The notes beneath the pieces are model-generated. The model did no database searches. It saw nothing but the letters and a program-made list of their open reading frames with translations, and was not told the DNA's origin. 5,599 bases of DNA, from positions 1-5,599 of the forward strand of contig CAKTYE010000112.1 in NCBI GenBank assembly GCA_934631985.1, written 5' to 3'. Position numbers and translations under genes: made by a program. How positions within the stretch are numbered: position 1 is the stretch's first letter; each line of letters begins with the position of its first letter. Shown in pieces: positions 1-5,508 of this stretch. The stretch is from an uncultured Clostridia bacterium (GTDB lineage: Bacteria > Bacillota > Clostridia > Christensenellales > Aristaeellaceae).

Positions 1-32
1 GAGAGGATATGGCGTTTTAGCATACAGCAAGG

Positions 33-64
33 AAATAAAACAAGAAAAGATCGCCTTGACGATC
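33..64 (-). terminator. possible intrinsic terminator at the end of the hairpin array
   Basis: On the minus strand a short stem, GATCG/CGATC (arms 60-64 and 49-53, six-base loop), is followed directly by a T-rich tract (48 down to 33) interrupted by a few other bases. The stem is only 5 bp, so this would be weak alone. It lies after four other hairpins on the same strand and beyond the strong degV terminator, so it could be a backup terminator or the 3' end of a structured repeat. No minus-strand gene ends immediately before it. Confidence 0.4.
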
Positions 65-166
65 CCAGACCGTTGACGACTTTGTCAACGGTCTGAGCCG
101 TCCGATGGACGGCTGGTCCCCCTCCTTCTGCGAAAGGAGGCAAGCGCTGGCGCGGAGCAGTGCTTG
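49..166. repeat. array of five adjacent inverted repeats (hairpins) in intergenic DNA
   Basis: Five stem-loops follow each other almost without spacers. They are 49-64 (5 bp, GATCG/CGATC); 66-95 (perfect 12 bp, CAGACCGTTGAC, six-base loop 78-83); 96-114 (perfect 8 bp, AGCCGTCC, three-base loop 104-106); 121-140 (perfect 7 bp, CCTCCTT/AAGGAGG); and 141-166 (9 bp with one G-T wobble, CAAGCGCTG/CAGTGCTTG). Such packing is unlikely by chance and resembles dispersed palindromic intergenic repeats of bacterial genomes. No convincing coding frame or promoter is seen. Whether it is a multi-copy repeat, a MITE-like element or a structured RNA cannot be decided from one copy. The rest of 1-236 shows nothing I can name. 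Confidence 0.65.
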
Positions 167-236
167 GTTCGCTTCCTACCGCATGTTTTTGCTTCATCGC
201 TCTCTTGTGAAAAAGCGCCATTCCCCCGAGCAGCAC

Positions 237-276
237 AAAAAAAGAAGCCGCACAGTTCTCTCAACCATGCAGCTTC
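237..276 (-). terminator. strong intrinsic terminator of the DegV-family gene
   Basis: Read on the minus strand, a 14-bp stem (arms 276-263 and 257-244, three G-T wobbles, five-base loop 262-258) is followed by seven consecutive T residues (243-237). It starts 12 bases after the degV-family stop codon. Stem length, loop size and an immediate T-run all match a rho-independent terminator. It should close the minus-strand transcript before the hairpin array. Confidence 0.9.
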
Positions 277-288
277 CCTATTCATTCC

Positions 289-1146
289 TCATACATCCTG
301 TACGATCGCGCCCACCAGGCCGGGGCCGGTATGAATCGCCAGCACCGGGCTTACCGGAGAAATGAACGCATCACGGACGTCCAACTTTGCCTTGAACTTT
401 TCCAGCAGCTTCGCCGCATCCTCCGGGGCGTTGCCGTGCACCACAGCAAGGCGCACGGGCCGACCCTCATAGCGGCGGATGAACTCGCTGAACATCGCCT
501 CGATGGCATTGTTCATGCCGCGCGCCTTCGTCAGCGTCTGGTACACGCCGTCATCGTTGACGTAGATCACGGGCTTCAATTGCAGCATGGAGCCGACTAC
601 GCCTGCCACCAGGCCGATCCGTCCGCCCTTGCGCAGAAATTCCAGCGTGCGAATGACGAAGCAGCCCAGCTGATGCTTGCGCTTCTCCTCCACCGCGGCG
701 ATGGTCTCCTCCACCGTGTGACCGGCCTCCAGCATCTCCGTCGCAGTCAGCACCAGCAGGCCCAGGCCGCAGCTCAGCGTCATGCTGTCCACCACGTCCA
801 CGCGAATGCCCTCCATGTCCTCCGCCAGCATGCGGCACATGTTATAGGTGCCGCTCAGACCCGAGGACATGGCAATGTGCAGAATGCGGTTGCAGCCCTC
901 GTCACGCAGGCGGGCATACAGCGCCGAAATATCCTCCGGCAGGGGCAGGGACGTTTTGGGGACCTCGGTCTTCAGCAGGTCGTACATCTCTTCCTGGCTG
1001 ATCTCCACCCGGTCGCGAAATTCGCCCGTGGAGGACACCACACGCAGGGAGACCATGGAAATATCATATCGCTTCAGCTGCTCGTCGCTCAGGTCGCAGG
1101 AGGTATCCGTGACCAGCGCGATCTTTTCGCCGTCAATGGTAAACAT
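289..1146 (-). CDS. DegV-family fatty-acid-binding protein (FakB-like)
   Basis: A 285-residue protein, the usual length for DegV-family proteins. These bind a fatty acid in a buried pocket and, where studied, present it to fatty acid kinase FakA so that exogenous acyl chains enter phospholipid synthesis. Family marks seen are LVTDTSCDLS (11-20), the KTSLPLP loop (64-70; commonly TSxPS), SSGLSGTY (94-101), VDSMTLSCGLGLLV (119-132), TLEFLRKGGRIG (167-178) and HTGPG near the C-terminus (272-276). No signal peptide or membrane segment is apparent, so it should be cytosolic. I chose ATG at 1146 because an AAGGGGGAG ribosome site lies about 8 bases upstream; in-frame ATGs at 1182 and 1200 fall inside the promoter. 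It has its own promoter and terminator, so it can be transcribed alone. No fakA gene is visible here. The lipid bound is unknown, and many clostridia have several paralogues. Confidence 0.93.
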   Translation of the reverse strand: MFTIDGEKIALVTDTSCDLSDEQLKRYDISMVSLRVVSSTGEFRDRVEISQEEMYDLLKTEVPKTSLPLPEDISALYARLRDEGCNRILHIAMSSGLSGTYNMCRMLAEDMEGIRVDVVDSMTLSCGLGLLVLTATEMLEAGHTVEETIAAVEEKRKHQLGCFVIRTLEFLRKGGRIGLVAGVVGSMLQLKPVIYVNDDGVYQTLTKARGMNNAIEAMFSEFIRRYEGRPVRLAVVHGNAPEDAAKLLEKFKAKLDVRDAFISPVSPVLAIHTGPGLVGAIVQDV

Positions 1147-1180
1147 AAAGAAGCTCCCCCTTTCCTTTGGGATCCCCTTC

Positions 1181-1210
1181 ATTATAAGCCACTGCGTCAA
1201 GGCCCGTCAA
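1181..1210 (-). promoter_or_regulatory. sigma-A promoter of the DegV-family gene
   Basis: On the minus strand, TTGACG (1210-1205) and a perfect TATAAT (1186-1181) are separated by 18 bases. The predicted transcription start, about 7 bases beyond, gives a leader of roughly 28 bases before the ATG at 1146. A second TTGACG at 1200-1195 is too close to the -10 (8 bases) to be its -35. The promoter lies in the 97-bp gap after the methyltransferase stop codon. Confidence 0.85.
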
Positions 1211-1213
1211 GGC

Positions 1214-1228
1214 GGCAAGCGCTTCCAA
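1214..1228 (-). promoter_or_regulatory. CcpA (cre)-like palindrome upstream of the degV promoter
   Basis: The minus-strand sequence TTGGAAGCGCTTGCC fits the catabolite-responsive element consensus WTGNAANCGNWNNCW at all but the last position. It ends 3 bases upstream of the -35 box. Cre sites upstream of a -35 can be activating in Bacillota, while overlapping or downstream ones usually repress. It could also be the operator of another LacI-type regulator, which share the central CG palindrome. This is a pattern match only. Confidence 0.4.
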
Positions 1229-1243
1229 GGGGAATTTCATGTT

Positions 1244-2467
1244 TCATTCACATTCCGCTGCAATGTACAGGTGCTTGTCCCCCCACAGGTCGATCAGCTC
1301 CACGGCAGGCGTTCCCGCACCGTCGGGCAGGAAGCAGTTTTCCGGCAGCGCCGGGGACGCAGTGGAACGTGCGAAGGAGAAGGCCGGATAGAACGCACCT
1401 TCCCGGATGCAGCCCGCCGACCACTGCTCCACCGCCGTCAGCCCGTGCATGGCTTCCGCTTCCGGGTGCGTCGTGGGCATGTAGTCCGACAGGAGAATGC
1501 CCTCGGCGGTGATGCTGCCCGTCAGGGTCGCAGGCGCAGCCGCGCAGGGCATTTCCAGCGTAAAATCCTTGCCCAGCAGCCGCTTGCGGATGGTGGCGCA
1601 GGCCGCCGCACTGACGTCCACGCCAAGGAAGCGGCAGTCCTCCTCTAGCGCCGCCGCCAGCGTGGTACCGCTGCCGCCGCACAGATCCACCGCCAGATCA
1701 CCGGGCAGGCACACCGGGCGCAGCATGCGCGTCAGCAGCTTCACCGGCTTCTGCGTGGGCCAACCGGTGCGCTGCGGGTCCAGCTGCTGAATGTGGGGAA
1801 TATCCATCCACACATCCGTGGGATAGACGGGATCATCGTCATAATAGCGGTAGATTTTTCCGCCGCTGTAAATAGTGCGGCAGGGCCGCCCCTGCTCGTC
1901 CATGGTGCGCTTCAGATGGCTTCTGCGCTCTCCCTGCCGCCCAATGGGGACCCGCTGCAGGTCGAAGCGGGGCTTTTTCCCCGCGGCATACATCAGAATG
2001 GTGTCGTGCTTGCGGCTGAAATGCCGCTGCGAGCGTCCGCCGGTCTCATACGACCAGATCAGCTCGTTCATGAACGCCTTTTCCCCGAACACCGCGTCGC
2101 AGGCCAGTCGGCCCAGATAGCTGCTGTGCCAGTCCAGGTGCAGGTAAAACACGCCTGTGTCCGTCAAAAGCGCCTTGGCGCTCTGGGCCAGCCGGGACAG
2201 AAAGGCAATGTAGGCCTCCCGATCCCATTTGTCCGCATAGCCCTTGAGGGTCAGAGAGGGCTTGCCGCTTCGCCAGCCTGCTTCGCCAATGGGCTGACGG
2301 CGCAAAAAGTCGTTGCCCGTCTGAAAGGGCGGGTCAGCATAGACGCACTGCGCCTGTCCTGCCCAGGGGGCCAGCAGCACGGTATCATCCCCTGCCCCCT
2401 GCATCACGATGCCCCGGTCTCCGCGTCCGTGAATTTCCCGGGAAAGTTGGATCTCCTTCAGCTTCAT
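1244..2467 (-). CDS. beta-class DNA methyltransferase (N6_N4_Mtase family), orphan
   Basis: A 407-residue site-specific DNA methyltransferase using S-adenosylmethionine. The catalytic motif IV DPPF (45-48) comes first and the SAM-binding motif I DLCGGSGTT (261-269) comes late, the order of the beta class. DPPF rather than SPPY favours N6-adenine methylation. Other family marks are FYLHLDWHSSY (107-117), resembling the YLHCD segment of type III Mod proteins; NELIWSYETGG (134-144); and TGWPTQKP (234-241) before motif I. The region at about 145-230 should contain target-recognition residues. A 100-residue tail follows the core, with VELIDLWGDK (389-398) resembling the end of Mod proteins. The start ATG at 2467 overlaps the upstream stop by four bases (ATGA), implying translational coupling; an in-frame ATG at 2503 has less support. 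The only ribosome-site candidate is a modest GGGGGCGG. No restriction subunit lies in the window. The recognition sequence is unknown. Confidence 0.9.
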   Translation of the reverse strand: MKLKEIQLSREIHGRGDRGIVMQGAGDDTVLLAPWAGQAQCVYADPPFQTGNDFLRRQPIGEAGWRSGKPSLTLKGYADKWDREAYIAFLSRLAQSAKALLTDTGVFYLHLDWHSSYLGRLACDAVFGEKAFMNELIWSYETGGRSQRHFSRKHDTILMYAAGKKPRFDLQRVPIGRQGERRSHLKRTMDEQGRPCRTIYSGGKIYRYYDDDPVYPTDVWMDIPHIQQLDPQRTGWPTQKPVKLLTRMLRPVCLPGDLAVDLCGGSGTTLAAALEEDCRFLGVDVSAAACATIRKRLLGKDFTLEMPCAAAPATLTGSITAEGILLSDYMPTTHPEAEAMHGLTAVEQWSAGCIREGAFYPAFSFARSTASPALPENCFLPDGAGTPAVELIDLWGDKHLYIAAECE

Positions 2468-2967
2468 TTTTCCGCCCCCAATGCTTGCGCCAGCCGCTTC
2501 CATTCGTCCTGCTCGCAGGTCAGCTTCCGCAAGAATGCAGCCTGCGTGTCATCCGTCATCAGGATGCGTCCGCATGCACCCACGGCCTCCACAAAGGCGG
2601 GATTTAGTGCGGCCTTGCCCTGATGGGTCAGCGGACACACGGAGCGTCCCCGGCGATCCATCGCCACGCGAATGCCGTCCTCTCGCACCAGCGGCAGCAG
2701 CGGGAACATCCGGCAGCTCAGCGGGCGCTCCTCCCGGCGGCAGCGGCCCGTGCAGACCAGCAGTCTGCCTGCCGCGCAGTCCACCATGCGATAGCCCGTC
2801 AGCCCTTCGTAAAAGGCCTCCTCCCCGGGAAACAGCAGCATACCCTGGGTTTCCTCGGTGGACGGCTGGCAGCATGCGCCACCGCACAAGCGCCCGCAAT
2901 CGGTCTTCAGGGGCGTGACCTCCTGCAAGACGCTCCGCGCATCGCGCAGCACGGATGACAGCTCCAT
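2464..2967 (-). CDS. YkgJ-family Cys-rich (Zn/Fe-chelating) protein
   Basis: A 167-residue protein with eleven cysteines, typical of the YkgJ/CxxCxxCC putative zinc- or iron-chelating family. Key segments are CGRLCGGACC (24-33) and CTGRCRREERPLSCRMFPL (72-90), the latter matching the family's conserved C...RPLxCRxFP block; further cysteines lie at 64, 111, 132 and 151. The fold is thought to hold a metal or Fe-S cluster, but the biochemical role of the family is not established and I assign none. The ATG at 2967 has an excellent AAAGGAGGTG ribosome site 6 bases upstream. The frame stays open far upstream, but that part is antisense to the peptidase and EF-P genes and is not real coding. It is the first gene of a unit with the methyltransferase, overlapping it by four bases. 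Confidence 0.88.
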   Translation of the reverse strand: MELSSVLRDARSVLQEVTPLKTDCGRLCGGACCQPSTEETQGMLLFPGEEAFYEGLTGYRMVDCAAGRLLVCTGRCRREERPLSCRMFPLLPLVREDGIRVAMDRRGRSVCPLTHQGKAALNPAFVEAVGACGRILMTDDTQAAFLRKLTCEQDEWKRLAQALGAEK

Positions 2968-3025
2968 GGGCGACACCTCCTTTGCAGCATTTTCCTGCGA
3001 TTTTCGTCGTTTTTTCTGTTCCTGT

Positions 3026-3054
3026 AGCATACCATATTTATCCAGTTCGCGCAA
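3026..3054 (-). promoter_or_regulatory. likely extended -10 promoter of the ykgJ-like/methyltransferase unit
   Basis: On the minus strand, TGGTATGCT gives an extended -10 (hexamer 3031-3026). It lies 17 bases downstream of a weak -35, TTGCGC (3054-3049). The transcript would start around 3019 and have a leader of about 50 bases before ATG 2967. The weak -35 coincides with one copy of a direct repeat (3046-3083), so regulation at this point is possible. Confidence 0.55.
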
Positions 3055-3083
3055 GGCTGCGAAAGCGTTTGCGCAAGGGTGCG
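3046..3083. repeat. two 16-bp imperfect direct repeats 22 bp apart (possible operator)
   Basis: TTCGCGCAAGGCTGCG (3046-3061) and TTTGCGCAAGGGTGCG (3068-3083) differ at two positions and start 22 bp apart, about two helical turns. Each contains a near or perfect TTGCGCAA palindrome (perfect at 3069-3076). The first copy covers the -35 of the minus-strand promoter. Right after it the 8-mer GCTGCTTT is repeated in tandem (3083-3098). The arrangement fits a regulator bound as two adjacent dimers, but no regulator gene is in the window. Confidence 0.4.
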
Positions 3084-3112
3084 CTGCTTTGCTGCTTTTT
3101 TCGACGTTCCGT

Positions 3113-3153
3113 GAAAAAAACAGTTGGCAACAGGCCCGGTGTTGTGGTAAAAT
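3113..3153 (+). promoter_or_regulatory. sigma-A promoter of the peptidase-efp-CD1247 operon, with A-tract
   Basis: TTGGCA (3124-3129) and TAAAAT (3148-3153) are spaced 18 bases apart, and TG at 3145-3146 makes the -10 an extended type. A run of A residues (3114-3120) directly upstream of the -35 resembles an UP element. It forms a 7-bp inverted repeat with TTTTTTC at 3096-3102. The transcript would begin near 3160, leaving a leader of about 63 bases. An ATG at 3154-3156 lies before that point and cannot be the start codon of this transcript. The leader has a possible 6-bp GCCTGC/GCAGGC stem (3167-3172 with 3193-3198). Confidence 0.7.
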
Positions 3154-3222
3154 ATGCAACGGATATGCCTGCTTTTTTTGCGACCCCACGGCGCAGGCGT
3201 TCCGGAAAGGCAGGGATTTGCT

Positions 3223-4299
3223 TTGAAACCCGCACAGATGCTGTTGGAGACCATGCAGCTGCCCGCGGACGCTGCGGTCATCGTGCATAATCCTTCCAAC
3301 ATGTTTTACCTCACCGGCGGCTATACTGGCGAGGGTGTGGTGTACATCAGCCGGGGAACCCTGGCGATCATCACCGACTTCCGCTATACCGAGCAGGCCG
3401 GACGGCAGGCTCCGGATTTCCGCTGCGTGATGACGGAAAAGGGCCTGAGCCACGATGGCTGGATCGCCCGGCTGGCAGGCAGCGAGGGCGTTCACACCTT
3501 CTATTATGAGGATGATTACCTGACCGTCAAGGCGTTTGATGCGCTGCGGTTTGCGGTGGGCGCGGACGCAGCCTGGCTGCCCCTGGCTCAGAAGCCCGAA
3601 AAGCTTCGCGAAATCAAGACCGAGGCGGAGGCACACTGCATCCGCGAGGCCTGCCGCATCACTGCCGAGGCGTTTTTGAAGTTGCTGCCCGAAATCCATG
3701 AGGGCATGACTGAAAAGCAGCTTGCCATCCGTCTGGATTTCATCCAGCTGGAGCTGGGCGCGCAATGCAATTCCTTTGACACCATCTGCGCCAGCGGCGA
3801 GAACGGCTCGCTGCCCCACGCCATTCCCGGCGAGCGCAAGGTGCGCAAGGGCGACATGATCACCTTCGACTTTGGCTGCAAGGTCGGGGGCTACTGTTCT
3901 GACATGACCCGTACCGTGGCATTGGGTGAGCCCTCGGCGGAAATGCGCCGGGTCTACGATACGGTCTTGGAGGCCCAGCGCATGGGCCGCGAAGCCCTTG
4001 CCCCCGGCAAGAACTGCTTCGACATTGATAAGCTGGTACGCGACTACATCGACAGCCAGGGCTATGCGGGCCGCTTCGGCCACGGCCTGGGCCACGCGGT
4101 GGGTATCGACATCCACGAGACCCCCCGCCTGTCCATGGGTTGCCATGACACGGTGCAGGTGGGTCACGTGCTGACGGTGGAGCCGGGTATTTATCTGCCC
4201 GGCGTGGGCGGCGTTCGCATTGAGGACACCTGCCTGGTCACCGAAAACGGCAACGAGCCGCTGACCGGCGGCGCGCCCAAGGAGCTTATCATTCTGTAA
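3223..4299 (+). CDS. M24-family metallopeptidase, Xaa-Pro aminopeptidase type
   Basis: A 358-residue aminopeptidase P-like enzyme, expected to remove N-terminal residues before proline, in the cytosol. The N-terminal creatinase-like domain runs to about residue 125 (NPSNMFYLTGGYTGEG, 23-38; TDFRYTEQA, 51-59). The pita-bread catalytic domain follows. All five dinuclear metal ligands are present: D216 (TFDFG), D227 (CSDMTRT), H287 (FGHGLGHAVG), E320 (TVEPGIY) and E334 (VRIEDT). The family histidines H199 (LPHA), H291 and H298 (DIHETPR) are also intact, so it should be active. I chose TTG at 3223 because a GGAAAGGCAGGGA ribosome region ends 6 bases upstream; ATG 3154 precedes the predicted transcript start and ATG 3238 is too far from the site. 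EF-P follows after 34 bases, a pairing common in Bacillota. Confidence 0.93.
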   Translation: MKPAQMLLETMQLPADAAVIVHNPSNMFYLTGGYTGEGVVYISRGTLAIITDFRYTEQAGRQAPDFRCVMTEKGLSHDGWIARLAGSEGVHTFYYEDDYLTVKAFDALRFAVGADAAWLPLAQKPEKLREIKTEAEAHCIREACRITAEAFLKLLPEIHEGMTEKQLAIRLDFIQLELGAQCNSFDTICASGENGSLPHAIPGERKVRKGDMITFDFGCKVGGYCSDMTRTVALGEPSAEMRRVYDTVLEAQRMGREALAPGKNCFDIDKLVRDYIDSQGYAGRFGHGLGHAVGIDIHETPRLSMGCHDTVQVGHVLTVEPGIYLPGVGGVRIEDTCLVTENGNEPLTGGAPKELIIL

Positions 4300-4333
4300 T
4301 TTTCCGCGATAAACAACACAGGAGGAATGAATC

Positions 4334-4891
4334 ATGATTACGGCTGGCGATTTCAAAAAGGGCATTACGGTTGAATGGGACGGCGGCGTGTGGACCATCG
4401 TGGACTTCCAGCACGTGAAGCCCGGCAAGGGCGCGGCTTTCGTCCGCACCAAGATCAAGAACGTGATGACCGGCGCGGTGGTGGAGCGCTCCTTCAACCC
4501 CACCGACAAGATGCCCAAGGCCATTCTGGAAACCAAGGAAATGCAGTACCTGTACAACGATGGCGACCTGTACTACTTCATGGATCTGGAGACCTATGAG
4601 CAGCTGCCCCTGAACCACGACCAGGTGGAGGACGCCATCCCCTATGTGAAGGAGAACACCAATGTGACCGTGCGCTTCTTCAAGGGCAAGGCCTTCTCTG
4701 TGGAAGCGCCCAACTTCGTGACCCTCGAGGTGACCGACACCGAGCCCGGCTTCAAGGGCGACACCGCTTCCAACACCTACAAGCCCGCCACCGTGGAGAC
4801 CGGCTACACCCTGCAGGTGCCGCTGTTCATCAACACCGGCGACCTGATCCGCATTGACACCCGCACCGGCGAGTACATGGAGCGCGGCTAA
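4334..4891 (+). CDS. efp: elongation factor P
   Basis: A 185-residue translation factor that binds between the ribosomal P and E sites and stimulates peptide-bond formation at consecutive prolines. It shows the three-domain EF-P layout at the usual length. The KOW-like N-terminal domain starts MITAGDFKKG and carries the HVKPGKGAAFVRTK loop (27-40), where K32 is the tip lysine modified in many bacteria. The middle OB domain includes the NFVTLEVTDTEPG segment (117-129). The C-terminal OB domain holds the family signature GFKGDTASNTYKPATVETG (129-147) and ends GDLIRIDTRTGEYMERG. An AGGAGG site (4320-4325) is 8 bases before the ATG. No separate promoter is evident in the 34-base gap, so it probably shares the peptidase promoter. 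The modification type is unknown: no epmA/epmB or ymfI-like gene is visible here. Confidence 0.98.
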   Translation: MITAGDFKKGITVEWDGGVWTIVDFQHVKPGKGAAFVRTKIKNVMTGAVVERSFNPTDKMPKAILETKEMQYLYNDGDLYYFMDLETYEQLPLNHDQVEDAIPYVKENTNVTVRFFKGKAFSVEAPNFVTLEVTDTEPGFKGDTASNTYKPATVETGYTLQVPLFINTGDLIRIDTRTGEYMERG

Positions 4892-4930
4892 GAATTGACC
4901 GACGAGCGCAACTGCGCAAGGAGGAAACCT

Positions 4931-5416
4931 ATGAGCAAGCTGACGGATCGTGCTTCTTACCTCAAGGGCCTGGCGGCAGGCATGAAGCTGAACATGGAAA
5001 AGGACAGCAACAAGCTGCTGGTGGAAGCTCTGGACGTGATGCAGGAAATGGCAGCGGAGCTTGAGCGCCTGAACGCTGCCCATGACGAGCTGAACGAATA
5101 CGTGGAAAGCATCGACGATGATCTGGCCGACCTGGAAGACGCGCTCTTCGGCGACGAAGACGATGAGGACGACTGTGACTGCGATGACGATGACTGCGGC
5201 TGCGGTCATCATCACGACGAGGAAGATGAAGACGAAGATGACGAGGATGAGGACGACGAGGAGGATCTGATCTCCTACGAATGCCCTCACTGCGGTCATG
5301 AGATCGTTTTCAAGGCTTCCAGCGTTGATTTCGATGAAGATTATCTTTGCCCCGCCTGCGGCAAGCCCGTCTTCCCCGAGCTGGAAGAAAGCGACGAGGA
5401 CGAAGACAAGGAGTAA
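4931..5416 (+). CDS. CD1247 N-terminal domain-type acidic zinc-ribbon protein
   Basis: A 161-residue protein of a clostridial family of unknown function. The N-terminal 70 residues (SKLTDRASYLKGLAAGMKL, then about 30-70 with heptad-like hydrophobics and a DDDLADLED end) are probably helical or coiled coil and match the CD1247-type domain. Next comes an extremely acidic linker (about 73-113), with a cluster CDCDDDDCGCGHHH (82-95) that adds four Cys and three His and could bind metal. A C-terminal zinc ribbon follows, with CPHC (118-121) and CPAC (140-143). An AAGGAGG site (4918-4924) lies 6 bases before the ATG. The in-frame TTG at 4895 is less likely as a start. It follows efp by 39 bases without an apparent promoter, so it is the last gene of that operon. 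The location suggests a link to translation, but this is not shown. It has no signal peptide. Confidence 0.85.
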   Translation: MSKLTDRASYLKGLAAGMKLNMEKDSNKLLVEALDVMQEMAAELERLNAAHDELNEYVESIDDDLADLEDALFGDEDDEDDCDCDDDDCGCGHHHDEEDEDEDDEDEDDEEDLISYECPHCGHEIVFKASSVDFDEDYLCPACGKPVFPELEESDEDEDKE

Positions 5417-5437
5417 GCAAAGTGCTTCCACAAGCGC

Positions 5438-5470
5438 ACAGCAAAAAAGCTGTCGGATGAAAATCTGATA
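5438..5470 (+). terminator. remnant of the operon terminator, interrupted by an IS
   Basis: After the CD1247-like stop comes an A-run (5443-5448) and GCTGTCGGA (5449-5457), then TGAAAA and TCTGATA (5464-5470), where the IS begins. TCTGA pairs with the end of GCTGTCGGA (one G-T wobble). If GC and a T-run followed TCTGATA, the nine-base stem and U-tract of a terminator would be complete and would mirror the A-run. A separate small ACAGC/GCTGT stem (5438-5453) lacks a T-run. As it stands no functional terminator is formed here. Confidence 0.5.
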
Positions 5471-5508
5471 TGTACCCAGTTTTCTGGACACCAGCTTAAA
5501 ATTAAGAA

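Noticed and set aside
1..48. TATGCT-like -10 on the minus strand near the left edge
   Set aside because: No acceptable -35 at 16-18 bases and no extended -10, and the downstream gene, if any, is outside the window.
85..285. 66-codon minus-strand frame directly after the DegV-family gene
   Set aside because: It runs through the strong terminator stem, its T-run and the hairpin array. Its composition is Arg/Ser-rich with no domain, and its start has only a weak ribosome site.
331..1512. 393-codon plus-strand open frame antisense to the DegV-family gene
   Set aside because: It is rich in His, Gln, Arg and Ala, as expected for an antisense shadow, and runs through a promoter region and into the methyltransferase gene.
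3167..3198. Possible regulatory RNA structure in the peptidase leader (GCCTGC/GCAGGC with an internal T-run)
   Set aside because: The stem is only 6 bp with a 20-base loop, and the T-run lies inside the loop rather than after a hairpin, so it is neither a convincing terminator nor a known riboswitch.
2968..4557. Very long minus-strand open frame continuing upstream of the YkgJ-like gene, antisense to the peptidase and EF-P
   Set aside because: Only the last 167 codons show family motifs and a ribosome site. The rest mirrors two clearly functional genes in GC-rich DNA and has no recognisable domain.
4289..5491. 400-codon minus-strand open frame antisense to EF-P and the CD1247-like gene
   Set aside because: It is Val/His/Leu-rich low-complexity translation opposite strongly conserved genes, including the Asp/Glu-rich tract, with no ribosome site or domain. 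It also starts across the IS boundary.
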